A stretch of 64,000 bases of DNA from Streptomyces sp. NBC_00335. GTDB taxonomy: Bacteria; Actinomycetota; Actinomycetes; Streptomycetales; Streptomycetaceae. The stretch spans positions 5,819,501 through 5,883,500 of the forward strand of contig NZ_CP108006.1 of the NCBI RefSeq assembly GCF_036127095.1, in the 5' to 3' direction. The notes below the pieces were generated by a model. That model did no database searches and was not told where the DNA came from. It worked only from the letters and a program-made list of their open reading frames with translations. This document shows positions 42,580 to 51,041 of this stretch, piece after piece; position 1 is the stretch's first letter; each line of letters begins with the position of its first letter. The position numbers and the translations under genes were made by a program.

Positions 42580-43286
42580 CGCGTGCCACTTCTTCCCTCG
42601 ACGGGGTGCCGCTGCGGACGGTGCCGGCCCGAGTCGGCCGGCTGCTGCGCGACCAGGGCGTCGAAGAGCTCCCGGGCTCCGATCATGGCCCGCCTCTTCT
42701 CCTCCGTGCCGCCCTGGCCGTGGACGGCCGCGTGCATCCCGCGGTAGCCGTCGACGTGCTTCGCGTGGTGCACGGACAGCGCGGCGAGCCGCTCTTCGAA
42801 GGGCCCGCCGTCCGGGAAGCCCCGGTCCGCCGTCAGCCGGGCCAGCAAGGCGTCGGCCTCGGTGATCGCCTCTTGCGGGGAGTCGACGAACCGCCTCTGG
42901 ATACCGGCCCACTGGGCCGCGTACTGCTCCCGGGAAGCCGGCGAGAGGGGTCGCTCCCGGACGGAGCCGTGCTGTTTCAGTCGCTCTCCCAGTTCCCGGT
43001 CCGCGGCCTTGGTGTCGCCTTCGTGACGGCTCACGAGGCGTTCGTACTCGGGGCCGAAGCGCCGTTTCAGGCCGTGCCCGATCCGGCGGTGGCCGAGTGT
43101 GGCCAGGAGGACGGCCGCCACCGCGACGAGGGTCGCGACGAGGAGGGCCGCGATGATGATCACGGCCCTGGAGATGACGGCTCCCCGCTGGTGCCGGCTC
43201 GTACGTCGTACTGCTGCATTCCCGTCGTATCCCCTCGGTCGATGGCGCGCGGGTGCCGGGCAGGAGGAGAAGATCCGGAAGGGCAT
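42576..43286 (-). CDS. Single-helix membrane protein of a Streptomyces family
   Basis: A protein of up to 236 residues. One helix (IIIAALLVATLVAVAAVLLA) is followed by a cytoplasmic helical domain: LKRRFGPEYERLVSRHEGD, SREQYAAQWAGIQRRFVDSP, SPQEAITEADALLARLTADR, LSVHHAKHVDGYRGMHAA. I recognise this as a recurring actinomycete hypothetical family. The start is uncertain: ATG 43286 gives a basic leader of some 40 residues; GTG 43163 would begin at the helix and looks more like family members. Its stop overlaps the next gene. Confidence 0.75.
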   Translation of the reverse strand: MPFRIFSSCPAPARHRPRGYDGNAAVRRTSRHQRGAVISRAVIIIAALLVATLVAVAAVLLATLGHRRIGHGLKRRFGPEYERLVSRHEGDTKAADRELGERLKQHGSVRERPLSPASREQYAAQWAGIQRRFVDSPQEAITEADALLARLTADRGFPDGGPFEERLAALSVHHAKHVDGYRGMHAAVHGQGGTEEKRRAMIGARELFDALVAQQPADSGRHRPQRHPVEGRSGTR

Positions 43287-43580
43287 GGCCGGGACCTGCA
43301 CAGCGGTCACAGGGGTGGTGCCTGCGTTCCGCGGGGTCCGGGCGAAGCGGAGCGGCGGGGGCCTGGCCCGGATCCTCCCGGGGCGCTGCGGCCCGACGCC
43401 GTCCTCGTCAGTCAACGCCGGGCGGTGCCCCCTGTCAACAGGGCCTTCGGCGGGGGCCGGGGTGGGGCCGGGGCGAAGGTGGGCGGGGGGCTGTCGCCGA
43501 ACTCCCCGTGGCACTACGCTGCTTGACGAGGCCCCGGTCCCCGGCAGCGATGATCTGTTCCGCTGCGGAAGGGACCGCTC

Positions 43581-43937
43581 GTGCCCGTCGTGCTTCTCGC
43601 CCTCCTCGTTGTCCTTGTCGCCCTGATCCTCTTCGGCCATCTCAGCCACCTGCTCTGGGTGGTCGCCGCCGTGCTGCTCTTCGCCCTCGTGCACCGCGGA
43701 CGCAGGAGCGGCGGCCCGGGCTCGGGCCGTGCGGGTGGCCACCGTGACCACGACGGCCACCGTGAGGACGGCGGCCGTGACACCCATGGCACGTACGACA
43801 CCTACGACAGCTACGGCGACTACCGAGACCACCGGGACCAGCAGCACCGCTGGGACCGCCGCTACGCCCGGCAGCACCGGGGCCGGCGGAGCCGCGAGGA
43901 CCGCCGCGACCGCCGGGACGGCTGGGAACCGCGCTGA
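43581..43937 (+). CDS. Small hydrophobic protein with charged tail
   Basis: A 118-residue protein: two helices (VVLLALLVVLVALILFGHL and LLWVVAAVLLFALV) in the first 40 residues, like the short 'hydrophobic protein' family found widely in Streptomyces, and then a strongly charged tail rich in His, Arg, Asp and Tyr (HRDHDGHREDGGRD, TYDTYDSYGDYRDHRD). Family members usually end soon after the second helix, so the tail is unusual. GGAAGGGA precedes the GTG. Role unknown. Confidence 0.7.
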   Translation: MPVVLLALLVVLVALILFGHLSHLLWVVAAVLLFALVHRGRRSGGPGSGRAGGHRDHDGHREDGGRDTHGTYDTYDSYGDYRDHRDQQHRWDRRYARQHRGRRSREDRRDRRDGWEPR

Positions 43938-43979
43938 CGGCCGGCAACCGCACTTCACGGCCGGCAACCGCGCTGACGG

Positions 43980-44696
43980 TCAGGCGACCAGACCGGGCAG
44001 GGGCTCGGTGCCGTCGATGAAGGCGCCGGCCAGGTCGGACAGCCGGCGGTTGTGCGCGCGGGCGTAGCTCCGCAGTGCGGTGAAGGCCTCCTCCATGCCG
44101 ATGCCCCGGCGTTCGGCGAGCTTGCCCTTGGCCTGCTCGATCAGCACACGGCTGTTCAGGGCGGTCTGCAACTGCTCGTTGAGCATCGCGCTGTGCCGGG
44201 AGGAGCGCTGCTGGAGGAGGCTGATGGTGGCGACGTCGGCCAGGGCCTGGGCGATGCGCGTGGCGGCCGGGTCGAAGGGGCCGGGGCGGGTGCGGAACAG
44301 GTTCAGGGCTCCGACGACCTCGTCGCGCAGGCGCATCGGCACGGTCTGGACCGCCGAGTACCCGCTGAGGAGGGCCTGTTCGGTGAAGCGCGGCCAGCGG
44401 GCCGCTTCCGTGGCGAGGTCCGGGACGGTGACGGGGGCGCCGGTGTGGAAGCACTCCAGGCACGGGCCCTCGTCGTTCTGGAGCTGGAACAGCTCCAGTA
44501 GCCGTACTTGCTCGTCGGAGGCGGCCATCACGCGGAGTTCCCCGTTCAGGTCCGCGAGGAGCACGCCGGCCGCGTTCACGCCGAGCATGCCGACACAGTT
44601 GTCGGTCAGCATGCGGAGGAAGTCGATCAGGTCGAAGTCCGCGACCAGGTTGTCCGCCAGTTCGACGAAGGCCTTCGCAAGGAGCTGCTCATTCAT
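43980..44696 (-). CDS. GAF-ANTAR RNA-binding antiterminator 1
   Basis: A 238-residue protein with a GAF sensor (LLADLNGELRVMAASDEQVR, ALLSGYSAVQTVPM, VGALNLFRTRPG) and a C-terminal ANTAR domain of about 55 residues (LNSRVLIEQAKGKLAERRGI, MEEAFTALRSYARAHNRRL). ANTAR proteins bind paired hairpins in nascent RNA to prevent termination. The second GAF-ANTAR gene lies 18 bases upstream on the same strand. ATG 44696 was chosen; an in-frame GTG nine bases earlier is close. Confidence 0.9.
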   Translation of the reverse strand: MNEQLLAKAFVELADNLVADFDLIDFLRMLTDNCVGMLGVNAAGVLLADLNGELRVMAASDEQVRLLELFQLQNDEGPCLECFHTGAPVTVPDLATEAARWPRFTEQALLSGYSAVQTVPMRLRDEVVGALNLFRTRPGPFDPAATRIAQALADVATISLLQQRSSRHSAMLNEQLQTALNSRVLIEQAKGKLAERRGIGMEEAFTALRSYARAHNRRLSDLAGAFIDGTEPLPGLVA

Positions 44697-44714
44697 CGTG
44701 CACACCTTCTGTTG

Positions 44715-45449
44715 TCAGGCATCGTCGGCCGCGCTCCGTTCCTCGTCCGGGTCCTGCGTGAACCGCAGCCGGCGGGCCACCACGTCGGCGGCCACCTCGG
44801 CGAGCCGGCGGCCGTGGGCGTACGCGTAGGCGCGCAGGCGGACGAACGCCTCCTCGATGCCCACGCCGAGCTGGACGGTGAGCATCCCGGTGGCCTGGTC
44901 GACCTCGGCCCGGTAGCCGTCGAGGTCACCGCCGGGGCCCGGCGCCGGGTCGATCCGGGTACCGAGGAGCACGAGCGTGGCGGTGTCGGCGAACATCATG
45001 GCGTCGGCCAGCTCCCCGGGGTCCAGCTCGACCGGAACCTCGGAGTAGAGGTCGAGGACTCCGGGACTGATCGCGCCGATCCGCAGCGGGAAAGCGAACA
45101 CCGCCGCCGCGCCGGCGGCGACGGCCTCCGGGGCGAAGGCGGGCCACCGGCGCCGTTCCCCGTCGGCCCGCAGATCGGGCGCCAGGACGGCCGACCCGAG
45201 GGCCAGGGCGTCCACACCGGGGCCTTCGCCCAAGGTGAGCTGCAGTTCCTCGATCCGCTCGCTCACCGGGCCGGTGGAACACAGCGGGCGCCCGGCCGTC
45301 ATCCGGGACGCGGCCGTCACCCCGGCTCCGCAGATGGGGAGCGCGGCCACGGCGGCCGTGCACACGTCCACCACCGCGACCCGTGCGCCGCGCCGGGCCG
45401 CCTGCTCGGCCACGAGCACCTGGATCCGGGCCGACCGCCCACCCGTCAC
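44715..45449 (-). CDS. GAF-ANTAR RNA-binding protein 2
   Basis: A 244-residue relative of the neighbouring GAF-ANTAR protein. GAF region: VDVCTAAVAALPICGAGVTA, PDLRADGERRRWPAFAPEAV, VFAFPLRIGAISPGVLDLYS. ANTAR: VDQATGMLTVQLGVGIEEAF, VRLRAYAYAHGRRLAEVAAD. The N-terminal Arg/Ala-rich part lacks a clear motif. Its GTG start overlaps the stop of the GNAT gene (GTGA). With the downstream ANTAR gene and the STAS remnant it forms a signalling cluster next to a SigB-type sigma gene. Confidence 0.88.
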   Translation of the reverse strand: MTGGRSARIQVLVAEQAARRGARVAVVDVCTAAVAALPICGAGVTAASRMTAGRPLCSTGPVSERIEELQLTLGEGPGVDALALGSAVLAPDLRADGERRRWPAFAPEAVAAGAAAVFAFPLRIGAISPGVLDLYSEVPVELDPGELADAMMFADTATLVLLGTRIDPAPGPGGDLDGYRAEVDQATGMLTVQLGVGIEEAFVRLRAYAYAHGRRLAEVAADVVARRLRFTQDPDEERSAADDA

Positions 45450-46129
45450 CGTTCCGGCCGGCGAAGGCCGTCGGGGCGGTGGGTGCCGGTCGCGGTCGCC
45501 GCCGTCGGGCCGAGGGGCAGCACCAGGGCCCGGATCAGCTCCGTGCCGGGCGGCCTGTGGACCTCTCCGATCTCGCGCCACCCCCAGGACTGGAAGGCCT
45601 TCAGGGTCCTGATGTCGGAGTCGGGCACCAGGGTGGCGCCGAGCGACGCCCCGTGGTCGTCGAGCAGCCGTTCCTGCAGCCGTCTGCCGACCGTGCGGCA
45701 CTGTTCGTGCGGGGCGACCACGACCTCGCTGATGGCGAAGACGTGGCCGGAGGCCGTGAGCCGTTCGACATCCCGGGGAAGGGTGCCGAGGAACCCTCGC
45801 CACCAGGAGCCGTCCCGCCGCAGCGGGAAGCCGAAGACGCATCCGAACAGGGCGGGCCGCTCCGCGACCAGCATGGCGAAGCCGGGCCGCCGGACATCGC
45901 CCGTGAGCCGGTGCAGGAAGGCTTCCCGGCAGCTGTGGGCCGTGCCGATCACCGGGTACGAGGACTCCACGTACAGGTCCGCCACGTCCTCCTTCAGCCC
46001 CTCGGCCTGCCACCGGTTCAGCCGCCGCAGACGGAGCTCGGCCAGCGCGTCCGGCCCGGACAGAGCCGTGCGGCGGCCTCGTGGGGGACGGCCCTGTGGC
46101 GGAAGCCCCTGCGGCGGGGTGTCCGTCAC
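45446..46129 (-). CDS. GNAT-type acetyltransferase-like protein
   Basis: A 227-residue protein. After a Pro/Gly/Arg-rich leader, the GNAT-like region includes FAMLVAERPALFGCVFGFPL, HVFAISEVVVAPHEQCRTVG and RRLQERLLDDHGASLGATLV, the position of the acetyl-CoA loop (V.P..R..G.G..L). The Gly-rich loop is imperfect (TVGRRL rather than GxGxxL), so binding is likely but catalysis is unproven. The C-terminus has WGWREIGEVHRPPG, the usual last strands. Linked by GTGA overlaps on both sides. Confidence 0.78.
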   Translation of the reverse strand: MTDTPPQGLPPQGRPPRGRRTALSGPDALAELRLRRLNRWQAEGLKEDVADLYVESSYPVIGTAHSCREAFLHRLTGDVRRPGFAMLVAERPALFGCVFGFPLRRDGSWWRGFLGTLPRDVERLTASGHVFAISEVVVAPHEQCRTVGRRLQERLLDDHGASLGATLVPDSDIRTLKAFQSWGWREIGEVHRPPGTELIRALVLPLGPTAATATGTHRPDGLRRPER

Positions 46130-46302
46130 AGCGCTCCGCCCAGGGCGGGGAGCACGGGAGCGGGACGGTCGCCGTCGTGCAGGCATTGCGCCGGGGAGGC
46201 GCGCAGTGAGTGGACGGTCGCCACGTCGATCTCCCCGGCCGGGGAGATCAGCGCGCGGCTGCCCTCGCCGTACCGGTCGGTGTTGGGATCGGGGACACGC
46301 AT
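46126..46302 (-). pseudogene. Truncated STAS-domain (anti-sigma antagonist) remnant
   Basis: A 58-residue frame. Residues about 15-43 read RALISPAGEIDVATVHSLRA then QCLHDG, which match the first beta-alpha unit of SpoIIAA-type STAS proteins (l.l.GelD.atap.Lr..l...l..g). The remaining two-thirds, including the phosphorylatable Ser, is absent; the frame ends in Pro/Ala-rich sequence and its stop overlaps the GNAT start (GTGA). It could be a decayed gene still serving as a translated leader. A neighbouring SigB-type sigma factor gives the context. Confidence 0.6.
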
Positions 46303-46728
46303 GGTGGGGTGCCTCGGTTCGGTACCAGCCGGGCAGGGCCGTTCGGCGCCGAACTTCCCGGCTCCTCCAGGCACTTCCCGGTGCGGGTGTACGCGCGCGG
46401 TGGGCGGAGACCGGTCCGGAGGCCTGTGTTCCAGGATGCGGGACGAGCCGTACCCTCGGATGCGCCGGGCGGGCGGACCTTCAAGTCCGTGCCGGGACGC
46501 GGAGATCTGTGGCGGGCAACGCACCGTCGGGGTCTCGAACGGGGACGCTCTGTTCGCAGCATAGCCCGGTGCCAGGTTGGGCGGAGGGGCACAAGCAGGC
46601 CTTTCCTGGCCGGTTGCGGTCCGGCGCGGGCCCGCGCCGAGTGCGCCCCCGCCGCGAGCCGCAGGTGCAGAATCGATCGCACCTGCGGCTTCGGCGGTTC
46701 CGGCCGCTGCGTTTTGGGGCGGAACCGG
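46303..46728. other. Gap of about 425 bases, mostly without genes
   Basis: The right end holds the hairpin at 46658-46691, downstream of the YbdK-type gene. The left end should hold the promoter of the STAS-GNAT-ANTAR run. An upstream in-frame extension of the STAS remnant (to 46524) is Pro/Arg-rich and I do not credit it. Nothing else is recognisable. Confidence 0.5.
46658..46691. terminator. Hairpin terminator after the YbdK-type gene
   Basis: AGCCGCAGGTGC, loop AGAATCGATC, GCACCTGCGGCT: a perfect 12-bp stem 38 bases past the stop. It is nearly the same sequence as the hairpin at 40907-40940, including GAGCC before and TT.GGC after, so it is a dispersed element. Confidence 0.8.
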
Positions 46729-47922
46729 CTAACAGGCCTCCGTCTCGTCCGCCAGGTGGCGCAGGACGTCGCTCAGATCGCCGCGGCGGGCGAAGGCCGT
46801 GCGCTGGCGGTGCGCCCCCGAGCCGTCGCGCAGGAGGCCGGCCAGGGTCTTCGCCGCGTGGTCGAGGTCGCCGGACGCGGCCAGTTCGGGGGCCACCAGG
46901 TCGAGCAGGGCCTCCGCCAGGTCCGCCGCCGGGAGCTCGAAGCCCGTGTACGGGTCCAGCCCGAAGCCCTCCAGGCCGTCGTGGGCCGCCCGCCAGCGCG
47001 CGAGACGCAGTACGTCCTCCCGTACGGGCGGGTCGGGCCGCTGCTCGGCGATCTCGCGCAGGGCCGTCGCGACGAGGGCGCGGGTCAACTCCGCCTGGAG
47101 GATGGCCGAGTCGATGTCCGGGGACATGTCGGGGGCCCGCAGTTCGAGCGTCGGCCAGTTCCCCGAGGGCCTCAGGTCCCAGTAGACCATCTTGGTGTCG
47201 AGGGCCGCCCCCGAGCCGAGCAGGGTCTGCACGGAGCGCCGGAAGTGGGCCGTCGAGGTGAAGTGCGGGGGCAGGCCCGCCGAGGGCCAGCCCGCCCAGG
47301 CCATCGCCCGCCAGCTGGCGTGACCGGTGTCGCGGCCGCCCCAGAAGGGGGAATTGGCCGCCAGCGCGATCAGCGTGGGCAGCCAGGGCCGGACCCGGTT
47401 GGAGACGGCCACCGCCGTGTCCACGTCGAGGGTGCCGATGTGGACGTGCCGGCCGCAGCTGACGAGGGTGTCGGTGAGCGCGCCGAAGCGCCGGGCCTGC
47501 TCGCGCTGGCGCGGCTCGTCGTCGGTCAGGTGGAGCGGGCCCTCCACGGCGAGCACCGGGGAGGGCGCGGCCAGCAGCCGGCAGCCGTGCGCGCGGGCCG
47601 CCCGCGCGAGGGTGCGCCGCAGACCGGCGAGCTCGCCGCGCAGGATCGCGGCCGAGTCGGCGACGGGGGTGGAGATCTCCACCTGGTAGCGAGTGCCTTC
47701 GGGGTGCAGTTCGTGGGGGAGTCCCGCGGCGGTGGACAGGACGAGCGGGGCGGCCGGGACCACCCGCAGGGTGCGGGCGTCGACGAGGAGGAACTCCTCC
47801 TCGACCCCCAGGGTGAGGGGGAAGACCGGACCGGTCGCGCCCGGTGCCGACGTCTTCGGCGCTGCCTTGGTCTCCGTCTTCGTGGTTCCGGTGCTCGTGG
47901 TGCTGGTGCCAGGTTCGATCAC
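46729..47922 (-). CDS. YbdK-type carboxylate-amine ligase
   Basis: A 397-residue member of the GCS2-like ATP-grasp-related family: FPLTLGVEEEFLLVDARTLRV near residue 35 (the GxEEE nucleotide/metal motif), VEISTPVADSAAILRGELAG, FGALTDTLVSCGRHVHIGT (His/His motif), and RMAWAGW...GLPPHF plus SGNWPTLELRAPDMSPD. E. coli YbdK makes gamma-glutamylcysteine weakly; the true substrate in actinomycetes is uncertain, and mycothiol-using Streptomyces have no need of glutathione. The first 30 residues are Thr/Lys-rich and disordered. GGGAGGCGCA precedes the GTG at 47922. Confidence 0.88.
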   Translation of the reverse strand: MIEPGTSTTSTGTTKTETKAAPKTSAPGATGPVFPLTLGVEEEFLLVDARTLRVVPAAPLVLSTAAGLPHELHPEGTRYQVEISTPVADSAAILRGELAGLRRTLARAARAHGCRLLAAPSPVLAVEGPLHLTDDEPRQREQARRFGALTDTLVSCGRHVHIGTLDVDTAVAVSNRVRPWLPTLIALAANSPFWGGRDTGHASWRAMAWAGWPSAGLPPHFTSTAHFRRSVQTLLGSGAALDTKMVYWDLRPSGNWPTLELRAPDMSPDIDSAILQAELTRALVATALREIAEQRPDPPVREDVLRLARWRAAHDGLEGFGLDPYTGFELPAADLAEALLDLVAPELAASGDLDHAAKTLAGLLRDGSGAHRQRTAFARRGDLSDVLRHLADETEAC

Positions 47923-48142
47923 TGCGCCTCCCTGGACATACGAGTCTTTTCATCATGAGCTGAACCTCAGGCGGGGAGCGCACGTCTATTCGGTCAAATG
48001 TCCGGTGATAGTGGCGAGTTAGCGGCAAGAAATGCGCCGCCGCGGGGCCCGGGTTCCGGGTGGGGTGAGTGGTGCGCGTGCGGGAAAGCGGCGTAAGCCC
48101 GGGCAGGCGCCCGGTCCGGGCAGCGGCGGCTTATCATCCGCT

Positions 48143-49414
48143 GTGACCCGTACGACCGCTCCACCTCCGCCCATCCGCCCCCGGCGCCGCATATTGGCCG
48201 ACCTCACCCCGCTGAGAACCTCCCCGGACTTCCGGCGGCTGTGGGCCGGCGGGATCATCTCCTGGCTGGGCCAGGCGATGACCGCCCTGGCCATCTCGCT
48301 CCAGGTCTACGAGATCACCGGCTCCAGCTTCTCCGTCGGACTGGTCGGGCTCTGCTCGCTCGTCCCGCTGGTCGCCTTCGGGCTCTACGGCGGGGCCATC
48401 GCCGACACCGTCGACCGCCGCAAGCTCGGCCTCTTCAGCGCGATCGGCCTGGCCGCCCTGTCCTTCGCCCTGGCCGGCGCCGCGCTCCTGGACTACCACC
48501 GGGTCTGGCTGCTGTACGCCGTCGTCGCGCTCCAGTCCGTCTGCGGGGCCCTCAACGGGCCCGCCCGGTCCGCGATGATCCCGCGGCTGCTCCCGGCCGA
48601 GCAGCTGCCCGCCGCCAACGCCCTGAACTCCGTGGTCATGACCTTCGGGATGACCGCCGGCCCGGCGCTGGGCGGGGTCATCGTCGGCTGGTGGGGCTAC
48701 CAGGCCGCGTACCTGATCGACGCCCTCACCTTCGGCGCCGCCCTCTACGCGATGTGGCGGCTGCCGTCGATGAAGCCCGAGGGGGCCGGTGACCGCACGG
48801 GGCGGGCCTCCGTACTCGACGGCCTGCGCTTCCTGGGGACCCGGCCGAACATCCGGATGACCTTCTTCTCCGACCTGGCCGCCATGGTGCTGGCCCAGCC
48901 GAAGGCGCTGTTCCCGGCCGTGGCCGTGCTCTGGTACGGCGGCGACGCCAAGACGGTCGGGCTGCTCGTGGCCGCCCCCGCCGTGGGGGCGCTGCTCGGG
49001 GGGCTGTTCTCCGGCTGGCAGGGCCGGATCCGCCGGCACGGGGTGGCGATCCTGCTCTCCGTCGCCGCGTGGGGGCTGGCCATCGCGGTGTTCGGGCTGA
49101 CCCGCGACCTCTGGCTCGGGCTGCTCTTCCTGGCCCTGGCGGGGTGCGCCGACAGCATCTCGATGGTGTTCCGCACCACCATGCTCCAGGCCGCGACCCC
49201 GGACGGGATGCGGGGCCGTCTGCAGGGCGTCTTCATCGTGGTCGTCGCGGGCGGGCCCCGGCTCGGGGACTTCCTCGCCGGAGCCGCCGCCGAACTCACC
49301 TCCCCGACCGTCGCGATCACGGGCGGCGGGCTCGGCTGCGTACTCGTACTGGCGCTGCTGGCCGCGCGGTGGAGGGGGTTCGCCCGCTACGACGCGCGAA
49401 CGCCCCAGGCGTGA
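48143..49414 (+). CDS. MFS exporter (EntS-like, MFS_3)
   Basis: A 423-residue major facilitator with 12 helices. It opens PDFRRLWAGGIISWLGQAMT, the MFS_3/EntS pattern (F..lw.g...s.lG), with a motif A-like GGAIADTVDRRKL and PRSAMIPRLLPAEQLPAANA before the next helix. Relatives export siderophores or macrolides. No siderophore gene lies nearby and no iron box was recognised. GTG 48143 is used as the family start; the longer frame upstream looks non-coding. The last residues (ARYDARTPQA) are cytoplasmic. Confidence 0.88.
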   Translation: MTRTTAPPPPIRPRRRILADLTPLRTSPDFRRLWAGGIISWLGQAMTALAISLQVYEITGSSFSVGLVGLCSLVPLVAFGLYGGAIADTVDRRKLGLFSAIGLAALSFALAGAALLDYHRVWLLYAVVALQSVCGALNGPARSAMIPRLLPAEQLPAANALNSVVMTFGMTAGPALGGVIVGWWGYQAAYLIDALTFGAALYAMWRLPSMKPEGAGDRTGRASVLDGLRFLGTRPNIRMTFFSDLAAMVLAQPKALFPAVAVLWYGGDAKTVGLLVAAPAVGALLGGLFSGWQGRIRRHGVAILLSVAAWGLAIAVFGLTRDLWLGLLFLALAGCADSISMVFRTTMLQAATPDGMRGRLQGVFIVVVAGGPRLGDFLAGAAAELTSPTVAITGGGLGCVLVLALLAARWRGFARYDARTPQA

Positions 49415-49481
49415 GGGGCGCGGGCGGGCTCGGGCCGGGGCCAGGACGGCCAGGCCGCTGAGTGCGCCGACGAACATCAAG

Positions 49482-49529
49482 GCGGGTGCGGGTGCGGGTG
49501 CGGGTGCGGGTGCGGGTGAGGGTGCGGGT
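49482..49529. repeat. GCGGGT hexamer tandem repeat
   Basis: Eight consecutive GCGGGT units, the seventh altered to GAGGGT, in the gap between the MFS gene and the cupin gene. The period of six keeps any frame open, giving apparent Thr-Arg or Pro-Ala runs. No gene is evident around it. Confidence 0.9.
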
Positions 49530-49644
49530 TCGGCCGCGTCCGGGTCGCAGCTCGCGGGACTGCATTTCAGCGACGGACAGTCCCTCACGAGCCACCAGGC
49601 GCACGCCCTTGTGCGCCCCTTTGTGCGCCCCCTTCCGCGCCCCC

Positions 49645-50043
49645 TTAAGCGTCCACCGGCTCGCGGGTGCGGTCGCTGACCTCCCCGCCGGTGTTGGCGG
49701 TGCCGGCGGGCTCGAACATCAGGATCGCCGTCTCCCCGTCGGCCCGCGGGCAGTGCTCCACCCCGCGGGGGACCACGTAGATCTCGCCGGGGTTCAGTAC
49801 GACGTCCCCGGCGCGCAGCCCGATCGTCAGGGTGCCGCTGACGACGAGGAAGAGCTCGTCGGTGTCCTCGTGGGTGTGCCAGATGAACTCGCCCTGGATC
49901 TTGGCGATCTTGACCTCGTAGTCGTTGACCCGGGCGATCCGGTGCGGGGCCCACTGCTCGGTGAAACCGGCCAGCTTCTCCGCGATGTTCACCACGGCCG
50001 CCGCCGGGCGTCCGTTCTCGTGCGTGCTCTCGGATGTCGTCAT
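49645..50043 (-). CDS. Cupin-domain protein
   Basis: A 132-residue single-domain cupin: FIWHTHEDTDELFLVVSGTL (motif 1: HTH, Glu, Gly) and PGEIYVVPRGVEHCPRADGE (motif 2: G...P.g..H). All metal ligands are present. The substrate is unknown. It is divergent from the AraC gene, with 49 bases between starts, so it is probably the AraC target. Confidence 0.9.
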   Translation of the reverse strand: MTTSESTHENGRPAAAVVNIAEKLAGFTEQWAPHRIARVNDYEVKIAKIQGEFIWHTHEDTDELFLVVSGTLTIGLRAGDVVLNPGEIYVVPRGVEHCPRADGETAILMFEPAGTANTGGEVSDRTREPVDA

Positions 50044-50092
50044 ACGGGCAGGCTGCCCGCGTGCGCCCCGACCGGTCTTGTACGTTCCTGAC

Positions 50093-50929
50093 ATGCCGGC
50101 CGCGCCACGTCCGCTCAGTACGGTCTCCGCCTGGCAGCCGCCGGTGCCGGGGATCGCCGAGGTGTTCCACGCCCGGTTCACCGATCACGCCTACCCCGCC
50201 CACGTCCACGACACGTGGACGCTGATGATCCTCGACGGCGGCCGCGTCGACTTCGGGCTCGACCGCGAACGGCACGGCGTCGGTGGCTCGGAGACGGTGG
50301 CCCTGCTCCCGCCCGGGGTGGTCCACGACGGGCGGACCGTCACCGAGGCGGGCTTCCGCAAGCGCGTGCTGTACCTCGACGCGTCCGTGCTCCCGGAGTC
50401 GCTGACCGGGGCCGCGGTCGACGCGCCGCTGCTGCTCGACGCCGCCCTGCGCGACCGGGTCCACGGACTGCACCGCGCCCTGGGCGCGCGGGAGTTGCCC
50501 GCCGGCGCGGTCGAGCGGCTGGAGGCGCAGTCGCGGCTGGCCTTCGTCCAGGAGCGGCTGCGCACGTGGCTGGAGGGCCGTCAGGTGGTCCCGTACGGGG
50601 CTCCGGGCCCGGATACGGCCGTACGACTGCGCGAGCTCCTCGATGCGCGGGTCCTCGGCGGGATCGCCCTGGAGGAGGCTTCCGCGCTTCTGGGACACGC
50701 CCATCCCACCCACCTGATCCGCAGCTTCCGGCAGGCGTTCGGGCTCCCTCCGCACGCCTACCTCACCGGGCTGCGGGTCGCGAAGGCGCGGCGGCTGCTG
50801 CTGGCGGGGATGCGGCCCGCCGAGGCGGCGGTGGCGGCGGGGTTCTACGACCAGGCGCACCTGACGCGGCACTTCGGGCGGCACGTGGGGATCAGTCCGG
50901 GGCGGTTCGCCCGATCCGGGTGTGTGTGA
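50093..50929 (+). CDS. AraC-family transcriptional regulator
   Basis: A 278-residue regulator. The N-terminal cupin-like sensor begins near [20 protein letters not shown], and the C-terminal two helix-turn-helices read [20 protein letters not shown] and [20 protein letters not shown], then [20 protein letters not shown] (the AraC signature). The acidic/His residues of the sensor suggest a small ligand. It probably controls the divergent cupin gene. The next gene's upstream in-frame extension overlaps its end but is not the real start. Confidence 0.92.
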   Translation: MPAAPRPLSTVSAWQPPVPGIAEVFHARFTDHAYPAHVHDTWTLMILDGGRVDFGLDRERHGVGGSETVALLPPGVVHDGRTVTEAGFRKRVLYLDASVLPESLTGAAVDAPLLLDAALRDRVHGLHRALGARELPAGAVERLEAQSRLAFVQERLRTWLEGRQVVPYGAPGPDTAVRLRELLDARVLGGIALEEASALLGHAHPTHLIRSFRQAFGLPPHAYLTGLRVAKARRLLLAGMRPAEAAVAAGFYDQAHLTRHFGRHVGISPGRFARSGCV

Positions 50930-51041
50930 AGGGAAGTTGGCGGGTTCGTTGCCATCGCGTTGCCGGGCCTTCCGTTTTCTTTCGATTCGTCATATGACAG
51001 TTCGGAAGTTCACCCCTAGCCGACCCAGGAGGAAGGCCTTC

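Noticed and set aside
47923..48142. Iron-box (DmdR/IdeR) operator ahead of the EntS-like MFS gene
   Set aside because: No TTAGGTTAG-type palindrome is visible, so iron control is not supported.
49400..49630. A Cys-rich peptide frame (DCPSLKCSPASCDPD) on the minus strand
   Set aside because: It looked like a small Cys peptide, but there is no start codon in frame and the following part is only the translated hexamer repeat.
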